64,000 nt of DNA from Firm-13 sp037143795 (GCA_037143795.1 JBAWXZ010000004.1:1-64000); one strand, 5' to 3'. Positions 52,901 to 61,043 are shown, counted from the first letter of the stretch. The notes: a model not told the origin generated them from the letters alone. A program made the numbers and translations.

Positions 52901-54107
52901 TCGGAAAGTATGTCGAATTATTGACAAAATTACCATAGGCAACCGTTCCGCCCGTGACAGACACTAATTGGTCAGGAGCCAAAATGGTTCCGGGAGGCGC
53001 ATATGCCTGGTGCAGGTTGTATTGTCCTGCAGGAAGATCAGACGCAGCGGCATTACCGGCGGCATCCGTTGTAAGAACGATAACCAGGGCAGGCGGGCTT
53101 ACACTATAAACCTGAAATATGGCTCCTGCTTCCGGAACATGCGCTCCGCTGCTTTGTAGTGATGTTACTTTGTGTATGGAGAGGCCGCCGGTTGCATCAG
53201 GAAGATCTGCACCGGATGGGTCACCAGCGGCACTAACACTCTGCTGATAAATTATCATATTTTGGAATCCGCCGCCTGCGACATAATAATGAATCTGTTC
53301 GTCAGTACGGTTTGAGTATCCTTGAATACTTATATGTTTTGTTGATAATGCAAATGCAACCGGATCTGTTAGATATACAGTTATACTTGCATTTTCGGTA
53401 TCCGTAAATATATTGGATCCGGCAATGGTAACACCAGCAGGAAGAGTAAGAATCCAATAATCCGAATCATATATACCAACATTGAATGTTGAAGTTGGTG
53501 TAGCTGCATTGGACCATGCCGTAGGTAGACTTGTTATCTTTGAATATAGTAGCGGAGATGTTCTGCTTCCAGCCAAGCTCAAAAGCCAATCAGCAAATTC
53601 AAGTGTACCTAAGTAATTAGTTGGGCACCCATTGTTTTGTACACCAGAACGAACCCAGCCTTCAGTGCCTCCAAATACAGTATTTTCCCACCAGTGCATG
53701 GCTGCTTGTGTAGCGTACTGAGCTTCCGATGCAGAAATTCCCCATGCTCCCCAACTGTTCGTCGGATAACCATACTGAGCAATTCGCGCAAGTCCATTCC
53801 TGAATGTAGCATCTATAGAGGAATCGTTTATGGCATAGGCAGTTCCGCCAGGTCCTTCTGCTTCTGCGTCAATACAATATGCTATATCTTCAGGATGACC
53901 TGCCACATAGTACATATTAGCATCCTGCGGAGTTCCGTATAAATTAATAAAATACGAAATTTCAGCTGATCCTGTTGAATCGTTAATGGTAATGTTGTTT
54001 GGCGTAGTCCATACCGCAAAAATGTTATCAAAAGGCAATAACGAAATTAAAATTGAAACTACTAAAAACAATGACAATACTTTTTCAGATAATGTGTGCT
54101 TCTTCAC
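49959..54107 (-). CDS. Large surface protein: thioester domain plus nine Cna-B/SpaA-like domains
   Basis: The 1382-residue product has a signal peptide (about 1-32), then a thioester domain with the bond-forming cysteine 78 (IAYCIDAE) and TQAA at 133-136 (glutamine 134). About nine Cna-B/SpaA-type beta-sandwich repeats follow, each with the conserved K at the start and an E before APxGY-type ends, residues that form internal isopeptide bonds. A PT-rich spacer, KTGEQGG, a hydrophobic segment (VLLLLLLLTVSFVLI) and RRR close it. Such proteins cover covalent adhesion to host or particle surfaces. The classical LPxTG is replaced by VSKTGE. The start codon is GTG at 54107, with GGAGG 8 bases upstream. 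Confidence 0.88.
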   Translation of the reverse strand: MKKHTLSEKVLSLFLVVSILISLLPFDNIFAVWTTPNNITINDSTGSAEISYFINLYGTPQDANMYYVAGHPEDIAYCIDAEAEGPGGTAYAINDSSIDATFRNGLARIAQYGYPTNSWGAWGISASEAQYATQAAMHWWENTVFGGTEGWVRSGVQNNGCPTNYLGTLEFADWLLSLAGSRTSPLLYSKITSLPTAWSNAATPTSTFNVGIYDSDYWILTLPAGVTIAGSNIFTDTENASITVYLTDPVAFALSTKHISIQGYSNRTDEQIHYYVAGGGFQNMIIYQQSVSAAGDPSGADLPDATGGLSIHKVTSLQSSGAHVPEAGAIFQVYSVSPPALVIVLTTDAAGNAAASDLPAGQYNLHQAYAPPGTILAPDQLVSVTGGTVAYGNFVNNSTYFPITKRDAGSGIPVAGATITISQSGVPIVSEVTGADGSAWFESLPEGQYSWQESAAPAGYVRDTNTYSITLNADGSVSGTAAFTDIKSNGYIEAYKTTDRLGLAALEPGAVFQIYLTSAGSYAAAPAEVRDQITTDVNGHAISKLLPYGNYTFQQTVAPVGTVMDPIVRTLDVGTNGAGTMVDTDTDTVNISNTATVGRLEIVKTTDRGYSAPEAGAIFQIYNAAYASYTAAPETERDILTADAAGYDVSNWLPYGTYTIHQTFAPDGTKVMADSSVTLGSTDNETIHRDLVNQTYWGGIQILKYKTAPSDTSGILTPEPGATFRIFPSEYITYAAAITALSPAQEQVLTVEFTSGIAGVAATNHKLPYGIYTVEQIDTEANRLTFKVDAWPVTIGAVDDQTYTYIRNNEIYEQYLSIVKRDAETGQIIRMAGVTFEILAADGFTSLSDKNGDASFLTDTDGRIDIKDLALQAGDYYIRETKAPTGYTINTELKAFSVSISDHGSSIVTIDYGVDFREVPFVDTAQTCRLIVEKQGDVLTSAMLIDAINADSGERYSDEDGNALSIYKFGYSLTGKAGAVFEVFVGTADIVDHEGIVKKFDKDSDGVKETSLIAGTSLGMITTAAVLQKDSATRYIASLDGLPLDALTGTAQYIVREVTAPTGDLINPDPLTFDFSFADQTIAQIDQEQSITDTRQKVLLTVEKQKEAAVWNKTTGSFDWPLAAAPEIIFGLYTANGIPAQDGSVVVAADTLVDILYTDAAGIGKTTQDLPMGSYYAREISVTPDVVYDGTMTYPVTASPTADQNIAIAVIAINDGDAVINRTITGTMEVLKKTADTDLPMEGVVFEVYDNPGNLVDTITTGSDGQARTIVLPYGTYYLIETRTSTGYALAGRTNFSIYLPPAADMAVSEDNMTLLNYLIPATPTPTPTPTPVPTGILGEYRESVSKTGEQGGNKTASGVLLLLLLLTVSFVLIRRRHLEEK

Positions 54108-54176
54108 TTATATCTCCTCCGTAAATAGTTTTTTCATGTGCCGTTTAGCTTCTTTTTCATTTTCATAATCATAAAA

Positions 54177-54204
54177 AAGAAGTCCAGATTTCTCTGGACC
54201 TCTT
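54177..54204 (-). terminator. Terminator between the lipoprotein and surface protein genes
   Basis: A 12-bp stem with one G-U wobble (54177-54188 with 54193-54204) and a GAAA-type loop is followed on the minus strand by TTTTTTA. It terminates the lipoprotein transcript, so the surface protein has its own promoter or depends on read-through. Confidence 0.82.
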
Positions 54205-54233
54205 GGTCATTTTAAATAAACATACTTTTACCT

Positions 54234-54926
54234 TTATGACGTCCAGTACCCTTTATATACAATATTGATTTTATCATCCTCCATATAGCAAGTAATAGAC
54301 GTACCGCAGATTGCCATCCTATCAAATTTATTAGCAAAAAAATGCTGTGCAAAATCATCTAAAGACATTTCTCTGTCATCGTAGAAACCTACATCCCACC
54401 ACTGAGATCCGTCGCTATTATTTTCTCCCGTAAAAGCCGCATCCCATTGTCCGTTGGCTTCCAGAATGACAATAAGTTTGGATCTGATTTCAGCACAAAC
54501 TGCTGTGTAATCTGTGACCGAAGCTGCTGTTGTAGCAGCGGTAGTCACCTGCGTCGTCGCAACTGATGTCGAGGCTGGATTTTTTGTAGTTGCTGCCGGA
54601 GTTGTAGTAGATTTTGTCGTTGCTGCCGGCGCAGCAGATGCTTTAGTTTCAACAGTCGGCACAGCTGTCTCCAATGCCATGGTCGTTGCCGCAGCAGTTG
54701 CTTGCACAGTCATCGCTGGAGTTACATCTGCTTTTTGTGCGGGTGTAGTAACAACGGCCGTTTCCGTTGGTTCCTTTGTTGTTTGAACAACAAAAGACGC
54801 TGCAGTAATGATCGTGCCGTCTTTTGCGTCCAGAGTAATGCTTCCCGGCATTTTACAGGAGGTCAGCATCATGATTCCTGTAAAGAACAGCGGAATGAGT
54901 ATTGGGGCTTTGTATTTTCCGGCCAT
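54234..54926 (-). CDS. Thr/Ala-rich lipoprotein, function unknown
   Basis: The 230-residue product has a signal peptide with the lipobox LTSC (cysteine at residue 24), then a long low-complexity region rich in Thr, Ala and Pro (about 50-145). A compact C-terminal domain of ~85 residues has WWDVGFYDD, two cysteines and a YWTS ending. The spacer would carry the C-terminal domain across the cell wall. I do not recognise that domain. The ATG follows AAAGGAG. It lies upstream of, and may work with, the surface protein gene. Confidence 0.65.
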   Translation of the reverse strand: MAGKYKAPILIPLFFTGIMMLTSCKMPGSITLDAKDGTIITAASFVVQTTKEPTETAVVTTPAQKADVTPAMTVQATAAATTMALETAVPTVETKASAAPAATTKSTTTPAATTKNPASTSVATTQVTTAATTAASVTDYTAVCAEIRSKLIVILEANGQWDAAFTGENNSDGSQWWDVGFYDDREMSLDDFAQHFFANKFDRMAICGTSITCYMEDDKINIVYKGYWTS

Positions 54927-55039
54927 TTTATTCTCTCCTTTACATATGGAATGAATCTCTCGTATGTTTCAGGATTTATCGACCCTTTTTATGCTTCTTT
55001 CCCTCCTGCTTCCTTAATTTATCATGCACATTCTGCCAA

Positions 55040-55080
55040 TAAAAAGAGAGCTTCTATACCAAATAGAAAACTCTCTTTTA
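55040..55080 (-). terminator. Intrinsic terminator after the ArsR gene
   Basis: The arms TAAAAGAGAG-type (55040-55050 with 55071-55080) form a stem on the minus strand followed by TTTTTATT. It lies about 115 bases after the ArsR-family gene and ends its transcript before the lipoprotein gene. Confidence 0.65.
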
Positions 55081-55194
55081 TTGATCAATCTTTTTTGCTA
55101 AATCTAAAATAGCAGAATCAAATACTACTTACAACTCCACTTTACGTATATATCCAAATTTTGGAAAAATATATTTTCACATATGCTGCTTGGA

Positions 55195-55473
55195 TTATTC
55201 AATCCCCTCAAACATGATGTCTACGATGCGAAGCGCATCATTATCAACAACCTGATAACATATCTCCTTGCCGTTTCGGACACCCTTGATAATACCTGCG
55301 GACTTGAGCTTGGAAATGTGCTGCGAAAGGCCGCTCTGTGTCAGGCCCAGGTTCTCCTGTATTTTACCTACGTTGCACCGGTATGTGATTAAACCGCGGA
55401 TAATACAAAGACGCTGCGGGTGCGAGAGTACCTTAAGCATTTCGGCACGGCGGGTCAATTCATCCATATTCAC
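55195..55473 (-). CDS. ArsR/SmtB-family repressor, candidate sulfur/thiol sensor
   Basis: The 92-residue winged-helix repressor has the helix-turn-helix LTQSGLSQHISKLKSAGII. Cysteines lie at 23, 33 and 72; cysteine 33 falls in the RCNV position that matches the ELxV helix of metal or persulfide sensors. It is transcribed away from the TlpA/CcdA/CoADR/Trx genes and is likely their regulator. The GTG at 55473 has GGAGG 9 bases upstream; the ATG at 55467 is an alternative. The sensed signal is inferred only from gene context. Confidence 0.85.
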   Translation of the reverse strand: MNMDELTRRAEMLKVLSHPQRLCIIRGLITYRCNVGKIQENLGLTQSGLSQHISKLKSAGIIKGVRNGKEICYQVVDNDALRIVDIMFEGIE

Positions 55474-55551
55474 AATTTTTTACCTCCATTTTCGGAATCG
55501 ATTACATATTAAAGTTACATTGTCACCCAAGTTAATCTTATCTGCTGCCGT

Positions 55552-55579
55552 TGACATATTCAAACATCATGATATAATG
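55552..55579 (+). promoter_or_regulatory. Consensus promoter of the thiol/persulfide operon
   Basis: TTGACA (55552-55557) and TATAAT (55574-55579) are both perfect, with a 16-base spacer. The promoter reads towards the tlpA-like gene at 55698. The spacer contains an 8-bp palindrome (ATCATGAT at 55567-55574), which places an operator across the -10 region. Confidence 0.82.
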
Positions 55580-55637
55580 ATTTTAGTAGCACATACGGCT
55601 CGTGTCAAGATATAATAACATGATATTAGAATATGTA
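55555..55637. promoter_or_regulatory. Long inverted repeat around the operon promoter, candidate ArsR operator
   Basis: The 20 bases at 55555-55574 and those at 55618-55637 are inverted copies with 17 of 20 matches; the halves begin ACATATTC and end GAATATGT. One copy covers the promoter spacer and -10 region, the other lies in the leader. TATTC/GAATA halves resemble operators of several ArsR-family regulators. Binding by the adjacent regulator is inference. Confidence 0.6.
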
Positions 55638-55697
55638 CATAAATTATACGATTATTTGGATAAATTGAAAATAAGCGTCTGTTTGAGGAGGCACCAC

Positions 55698-56390
55698 ATG
55701 AAATATACCCGTTTAATTGTTCTCATCGGGGTAGTTGTTCTGATTTTTGCAGGAGCTGCCATTGCATATAACCGTCTGTCAGCTAATAATTCCTCTGATT
55801 CTCCTGAGCCTTCAGCCATTGTAATCCCATCTGCTAAGGGCTCATCCGCCGCATCTTCTGAAGCTTCAACCGCTCCGGTGACTACAGCAAAAGAAACAGC
55901 CTCTGCCGGAAACGCATCTTCCGCAACAGCCAATTCCATAAAAGAAGGTATTGCAGTAGGAAATTCGGCAATTGATTTTACCCTGACAAATTATGCGGGC
56001 GACAAAGTAACGCTTTCCGGTCTTCGCGGCAAAATTGTCATACTGAACTTCTGGGCCTCCTGGTGCGGTCCATGCCAGAGCGAGATGCCCGGGTTCCAGA
56101 AAATGCAGGATGCGTTAACAGAACTCGGTGATAAGGCAGATACAGTTTTTTTGACTGTCAACCTGGCTGACGGCTATCACGAAACCAGGGATACGGCTCA
56201 GGCTTTTCTTGATGAAAAAGGATATACTTTCCCGGTAGTTTTTGACAAGGGTGATGTTGCCGCAAAGTATATGATCACCGGCATTCCCAGTACATTTGTG
56301 ATTGATAAGAACGGAATAATTGTGCAGACGTTCCTGGGAGCGACGGATGAGAAGACTCTGGAAAAAGCGCTGGAGAGCGCAAGGTCGTGA
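55698..56390 (+). CDS. Membrane-anchored thioredoxin-fold protein (TlpA-like)
   Basis: This 230-residue protein has an N-terminal membrane anchor (about 5-24), a Ser/Ala/Thr-rich spacer to ~80, and a TlpA/ResA-type thioredoxin domain with WASWCGPC (redox cysteines 123 and 126). It is predicted to reduce disulfides or handle thiol peroxides outside the cell. Its partner CcdA follows at once, through a 4-base overlap. The ATG at 55698 follows AGGAGG by 6 bases. Confidence 0.88.
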   Translation: MKYTRLIVLIGVVVLIFAGAAIAYNRLSANNSSDSPEPSAIVIPSAKGSSAASSEASTAPVTTAKETASAGNASSATANSIKEGIAVGNSAIDFTLTNYAGDKVTLSGLRGKIVILNFWASWCGPCQSEMPGFQKMQDALTELGDKADTVFLTVNLADGYHETRDTAQAFLDEKGYTFPVVFDKGDVAAKYMITGIPSTFVIDKNGIIVQTFLGATDEKTLEKALESARS

Positions 56391-57115
56391 GTGGGGCCAA
56401 GCTGCTTTTAGTTTTTCTGGAAGGGCTTCTGGCGTTTGTGTCCCCCTGCATTTTACCGATGCTGCCGGTGTATTTTCTCTATTTGTCCGGTAAAAGCACA
56501 GAAGAAACCGATGCTGTGGCAACGCAGTCCAGGGAACCCGAAGCGAAACGGAAGACCCGCCCCAAACAGCTGGTAATTAACACCCTCTTTTTTATCCTTG
56601 GTTTTACAATTGTTTTTCTGCTGCTCGGTGCCACGTCCACTATGATCGGACAGGTACTGGTAAGCCACAGAAACATCCTGGAGAAGTTTTCAGGTGCCGT
56701 GATTATTCTTTTAGGTATTCATATGACCGGGCTGATAAAGATTCCCTTTCTGAACCAGGATCACAGGCTGAGCTTCGGCAAAAGAACCGCCGGCATGCTT
56801 TCCTCTCTTTTACTGGGAATTGCATTCAGTTTTGGCTGGTCGCCGTGTCTGGGACCTTTTCTCGGATCGGCACTGCTCCTTTCAGGGCAGTCATCCACCC
56901 TCTGGGAGGGAATGGCGCTTCTTCTGGTCTTTTCCCTTGGACTGGGAATTCCATTTCTGCTGGCAAGTATCCTTTTCGAAGAATTATCATCTGTATTTGC
57001 ATGGTTCAAAAAGCACATGCAGCTGGTTAAAATAGTTAGCGGATCTTTGCTGGTAGTACTTGGTATTCTGATGCTGCTCGGGTGGTTCGGATATTATGCA
57101 AGGTTGTTTTCGTAA
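56387..57115 (+). CDS. ccdA: CcdA-type transmembrane electron carrier
   Basis: The 242-residue membrane protein has about six helices and two conserved cysteines in SPCILPMLP and SPCLGP, as in CcdA and the DsbD core. It shuttles electrons from cytosolic thioredoxin to extracytosolic thioredoxin-like proteins such as the TlpA protein upstream. It starts with GTG that overlaps the upstream stop (GTGA). A cytosolic thioredoxin is encoded three genes further on. Confidence 0.9.
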   Translation: MSGAKLLLVFLEGLLAFVSPCILPMLPVYFLYLSGKSTEETDAVATQSREPEAKRKTRPKQLVINTLFFILGFTIVFLLLGATSTMIGQVLVSHRNILEKFSGAVIILLGIHMTGLIKIPFLNQDHRLSFGKRTAGMLSSLLLGIAFSFGWSPCLGPFLGSALLLSGQSSTLWEGMALLLVFSLGLGIPFLLASILFEELSSVFAWFKKHMQLVKIVSGSLLVVLGILMLLGWFGYYARLFS

Positions 57116-57160
57116 AAGAAAATTCTCTTAGTCTGATAAGCAGACAGAAAGGAACATAAA

Positions 57161-58867
57161 ATGAATACAACAGATGTTTCCCAAAAAGTTCTCATTATAG
57201 GGGGTGTAGCCGGCGGAGCAGGAGTTGCGGCACGGCTCAGAAGAAATGATGAGCATGCACGGATTATTCTTTTTGAAAAGGGAGAATATATCTCCTATGC
57301 GAACTGCGGCCTTCCCTATTATGTCGGTAATGTGATCAAGGAAAAGTCCGATTTGCTTCTTCAGACAAAAAAAGGATTTACCCAGCGCTTCCATGTTGAT
57401 ATCCGTCTCAAAAACGAAGTTCTCAGCATTGATACATCCACCAAATCCGTAACGGTATTGGATCATGATTCCGGAAAAACATATCAGGAGACATATGACA
57501 AACTTGTATTGTCTCCGGGTGCTTCTCCGATTCGTCCCCGTCTGCCCGGTGCCGATATGGCTCATGTTTTCACACTGCGGACCATTCCGGATACGCTGCA
57601 TATCCGCGAATTTATTGAGTCCGTCCACCCCAAGTCTGCCGTCATCATTGGCGGAGGCTTTATCGGGGTTGAAATGGCCGAAAATCTTCAGGAACAGGGT
57701 ATCAGAGTCTCAATCGTCGAGGCGGTTGACCATCTGATCGGAGCGATCGACATTGATATGAGTTACGATCTTCATAATCACGTACGTGCCAGGGGTGTCC
57801 GGCTTTTCCTGAATCAGATGGCACAGAGCATCACGGAAAAAGATGTAATCCTGGCGTCCGGGTTTGCCGTTGAGGCTGACATGGTTCTTCTGAGTATCGG
57901 CGTATTGCCTGAAACAGGGTTCATCAAATCTTCCGGGATCGCTTTGGGGACCCGCGGCCAGATCATTGTAAATGAAAGAATGGAGACCTCGGCACCTGAT
58001 GTCTTTGCATTAGGCGATGCGATCGGTGTAAAGACGTTCACAGGTAGTGAAGATGCAATAATCCCGTTGGCGTCGCCGGCCAACAAACAGGCCCGCCTCG
58101 TAGCCGACCTGATCTGCGGAATTCCCCGCACTTATAACGGCACCCAGGGAACAGCTATTGCCAAGGTGTTTGATATGACAGTTGCCGTTACCGGCGAATC
58201 CGAGAAATCGCTTACGCGATTAGGCATACCGTATCTGAAAGCGTATACTTACTCGAACTCTCATGCGACATACTATCCTGGTGCGATGCCAATGTTCATC
58301 AAACTGCTCTTCGCTCCGGTCGACGGTAAAATTCTCGGGGCGCAGATTACCGGATACGAAACGGTCGATAAGAGAATTGACGTTATCGCGACAGCCATTC
58401 GCGGGGGAATGACAGTATACGATCTCGAGGAGCTGGAGCTTTCCTATGCACCGCCCTATTCTTCGGCAAAAGACCCCATTAACATGGTTGCCTATGTAGC
58501 TGAAAATATTCTCTCCAAAAAGACGATTCCTTTCTATCTTGAGGATATCGCCGCCCTTCCGGAAAACGCCCTGCTCCTTGACACACGTACCGCAGGGGAA
58601 TACGAGCACGGCACCATCCCGGGTGCTATAAATATCCCGCTGGACAGCCTGCGTGACCGCCTTTCCGAGATTCCTGCCGAAAAGGAAATCTACGTCACCT
58701 GTCAGATCGGACTTCGCGGCTACCTGTCGGAGCAGCTTCTTAAAGGATACGGATACAGTGCCCACAACCTGTTGGGCGGATACCGTCATTTCCAGGCCAG
58801 GGAAACGGACCTTGCCGGTCAGCAGAAAACGAACCGTGAATGCACAGCCTGCGGCATGGAAAAATAA
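57161..58867 (+). CDS. CoA-disulfide/persulfide reductase fused to rhodanese
   Basis: The 568-residue protein is an FAD/NAD(P)H pyridine-nucleotide disulfide oxidoreductase (GGVAGGAG, single redox cysteine 49 in ISYANCGLPYYVG, the usual CoADR type) joined to a C-terminal rhodanese domain with active-site cysteine 514 (CQIGLRG). It should reduce CoA disulfide or persulfides, with the rhodanese passing sulfane sulfur. An extra CxxC (561-564) closes the chain, which is unusual. The ATG follows AAAGGA. It lies 45 bases after ccdA. Confidence 0.9.
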   Translation: MNTTDVSQKVLIIGGVAGGAGVAARLRRNDEHARIILFEKGEYISYANCGLPYYVGNVIKEKSDLLLQTKKGFTQRFHVDIRLKNEVLSIDTSTKSVTVLDHDSGKTYQETYDKLVLSPGASPIRPRLPGADMAHVFTLRTIPDTLHIREFIESVHPKSAVIIGGGFIGVEMAENLQEQGIRVSIVEAVDHLIGAIDIDMSYDLHNHVRARGVRLFLNQMAQSITEKDVILASGFAVEADMVLLSIGVLPETGFIKSSGIALGTRGQIIVNERMETSAPDVFALGDAIGVKTFTGSEDAIIPLASPANKQARLVADLICGIPRTYNGTQGTAIAKVFDMTVAVTGESEKSLTRLGIPYLKAYTYSNSHATYYPGAMPMFIKLLFAPVDGKILGAQITGYETVDKRIDVIATAIRGGMTVYDLEELELSYAPPYSSAKDPINMVAYVAENILSKKTIPFYLEDIAALPENALLLDTRTAGEYEHGTIPGAINIPLDSLRDRLSEIPAEKEIYVTCQIGLRGYLSEQLLKGYGYSAHNLLGGYRHFQARETDLAGQQKTNRECTACGMEK

Positions 58868-58962
58868 CATAACATCACAGAGTATCTTCATATGGCGGCC
58901 TTACGGCTTCATATTGAAAATGAAAAAACCAAAACTGTTACAACAAAAAGGAGAACAAACGT

Positions 58963-59289
58963 ATGAGTGAAAACACAAAAGTATTAACAAGCGAAACATT
59001 CCAGTCCGCGATCAGCTCCGGACTCACACTCGTTGATTTTTATGCCGATTGGTGCATGCCCTGTAAAATGCTTTCCCCGACAATTTCTGCGATTGCAGAT
59101 GAATATGCCGGCAAAGTCAACGTCGCAAAGCTCAACATTGACACAGCACAGAGCATTGCGGCAAAGTATGGCGTCATGAGTATCCCGACAGTCATTCTTT
59201 TCAAAGACGGCATTGCCGTCGAGAAAAAAATCGGCATGTCACCCAAAAATGTCTATGTCAACATGATCGATACAGCGGTAAACGGCTGA
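58963..59289 (+). CDS. Thioredoxin
   Basis: This 108-residue thioredoxin has the active-site motif WCMPC (cysteines 31 and 34); the canonical form is WCGPC, so methionine replaces glycine and may shift its redox potential. It is predicted to be cytosolic (no signal). It is the last gene of the sulfur set, 95 bases after the reductase, and likely feeds CcdA with electrons. AAGGAG lies about 9 bases before the ATG. Confidence 0.92.
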   Translation: MSENTKVLTSETFQSAISSGLTLVDFYADWCMPCKMLSPTISAIADEYAGKVNVAKLNIDTAQSIAAKYGVMSIPTVILFKDGIAVEKKIGMSPKNVYVNMIDTAVNG

Positions 59290-59314
59290 ATAGCCTTAGC
59301 TTGACTGCAACCCA

Positions 59315-59356
59315 AAAGGCCTGATCCTGAAAACACATCAGGATCAGGCCTTTCTT
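59315..59356 (+). terminator. Strong intrinsic terminator after the thioredoxin gene
   Basis: A perfect 16-bp stem (59315-59330 with 59338-59353) with a 7-base loop is followed by TTTCTTT. It ends the plus-strand sulfur operon 25 bases past the thioredoxin stop. Confidence 0.92.
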
Positions 59357-59685
59357 TATATCTGCTTATACCGCAGTTTTTTCCGTGGCAGCATTTGAAT
59401 GCAGCTGTTTTCAAATCGCCGGCATAGTGTGCGGTGTACACTATTATCATAAGTGAGTTTTTATTGGTATCAGAACGAATCAGCACAAGACATAAAAACA
59501 TTTTGTCATTTGATCTTATTTTACTTTGACCTTTATAAATTTATCAAAATTCATGTTCTGTAAATCTAATATCACATTTTATAATTGCCTTGATTCTAAT
59601 TATTCAATATATCTTATGGGATAATTGCTTCAACAAGCGTCTTTAACTGCTCACGCAGATGCAAAATCACATTTTACAATATCGT
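59357..59685. other. AT-rich intergenic region without a recognised gene
   Basis: No convincing gene is seen in this ~330-base stretch between two convergent operons. A 15-base direct repeat with one mismatch occurs at 59571-59585 and 59666-59680 (ATCACATTTTAYAAT). Confidence 0.5.
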
Positions 59686-59721
59686 TAAAACGGGATGCCA
59701 TTTCAATCCGGCATCCCGTTT
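59686..59721 (-). terminator. Intrinsic terminator of metY
   Basis: A perfect 12-bp stem, AAACGGGATGCC (59688-59699) with GGCATCCCGTTT (59710-59721), is followed on the minus strand by TTTTAACG. It lies about 40 bases after the metY stop codon. Confidence 0.88.
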
Positions 59722-59759
59722 CCAGGTTCAAAGGTGATTAATCCCGACGTGATAATGTC

Positions 59760-61043
59760 CTATTCCATGGAAGCGAGCGCCTGGTCAAGATCCGCTATGA
59801 TGTCATTCACATTTTCGATACCCACGGATAGTCGGATAAGATCCGGGCTGACACCTGCTGAAGCTAGCTCGCCATCATTCATCTGACGATGCGTATGGCT
59901 GGCCGGATGGAGAACGCAGGTTCTTACATCGGCCACATGTGTGACAATTGCTGCAAGCTGCAGGCTATCCATAAATGTAACTGCCGCTTCCCTTCCGCCC
60001 TTTACTCCAAAAGACAGGACTCCGCAGGATCCCTTCGGCAGATATTTCTGTGCAAGCGCATATTCCGTATCGGATGGAAGACTCGGATAATGGACCCAGC
60101 CGACCTTGGGATGATTCTGAAGGTGTTTGGCTACTGCCAGCGCATTGCTGCAGTGACGTTCCATACGAAGATGCAGCGTCTCGAGGCCAAGGCTGAGATA
60201 GAAGGAGTTCTGGGGGGCCGGAACGGATCCCAGGTCCCGCATAAGCTGTACGGTTGCTTTGACAAGGTAGGCGGCTGAGCCGAATCTCTCGGTGTAGGTT
60301 ACACCGTGATAGGAATCATCCGGGGTAGTAAGGCCGGGAAATTTGTCTGCATGTGCATTCCAGTCAAAGTTACCGCTGTCGACGATGCATCCGCCGACGC
60401 TTGTCGCATGGCCATCCATATACTTGGTGGTTGAATGGATAACAATATCAGCACCCCACTCAAACGGACGGCAATTGATGGGAGTTGCAAATGTGTTGTC
60501 CACGATCAGGGGGACGCCATGCGCGTGGGCCGCTTTAGCAAATTTTTCTATATCAAGGACTGTCATTGCAGGATTGGCAATCGTCTCACCGAAAACAGCT
60601 TTTGTCCCGGGGATAAAGGCTGCGTCTATCTCTTCTTCCGTCGCATCCGGTGCAACAAACGAAAACAGAATCCCAAGACGTTTCATTGTTACCGCAAACA
60701 GATTAAATGTACCGCCGTAAATCGTCGACGAGCATACGACATGGTCTCCCATCGAGCAAATATTAAAAATGGAATAGAAGGATGCTGCCTGGCCCGAAGA
60801 AGTGAGCATTGCTGCAACACCGCCCTCCAGATCGCAGATTTTCGCGGCTACGTTGTCGCTTGTCGGGTTGGCAAGCCTTGTATAGAAATATCCTGATTCC
60901 TCAAGATCAAACAGGCGCCCCATCTGCTCAGTCGAATCATATTTAAAAGTCGTGCTCTGCACGATCGGCATGACTCGCGGTTCCCCGTTTTTGGGTGAGT
61001 AGCCGGACTGAACACATTTTGTTTCTACGTGATAAGAACTCAT
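59760..61043 (-). CDS. metY: O-acetylhomoserine sulfhydrylase (PLP enzyme)
   Basis: The 427-residue enzyme makes homocysteine (or methionine) from O-acetylhomoserine and sulfide, or may add thiols in cysteine-synthase-type reactions. The PLP lysine lies in HSTTKYMDGH and DNTFATPINCRP is typical of the Cys/Met metabolism PLP family. It uses sulfide, so the neighbouring persulfide set fits functionally. GGGGG precedes the ATG at 61043 by 7 bases. A consensus promoter lies upstream, and I see no SAM riboswitch in the ~70-base leader. Confidence 0.92.
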   Translation of the reverse strand: MSSYHVETKCVQSGYSPKNGEPRVMPIVQSTTFKYDSTEQMGRLFDLEESGYFYTRLANPTSDNVAAKICDLEGGVAAMLTSSGQAASFYSIFNICSMGDHVVCSSTIYGGTFNLFAVTMKRLGILFSFVAPDATEEEIDAAFIPGTKAVFGETIANPAMTVLDIEKFAKAAHAHGVPLIVDNTFATPINCRPFEWGADIVIHSTTKYMDGHATSVGGCIVDSGNFDWNAHADKFPGLTTPDDSYHGVTYTERFGSAAYLVKATVQLMRDLGSVPAPQNSFYLSLGLETLHLRMERHCSNALAVAKHLQNHPKVGWVHYPSLPSDTEYALAQKYLPKGSCGVLSFGVKGGREAAVTFMDSLQLAAIVTHVADVRTCVLHPASHTHRQMNDGELASAGVSPDLIRLSVGIENVNDIIADLDQALASME

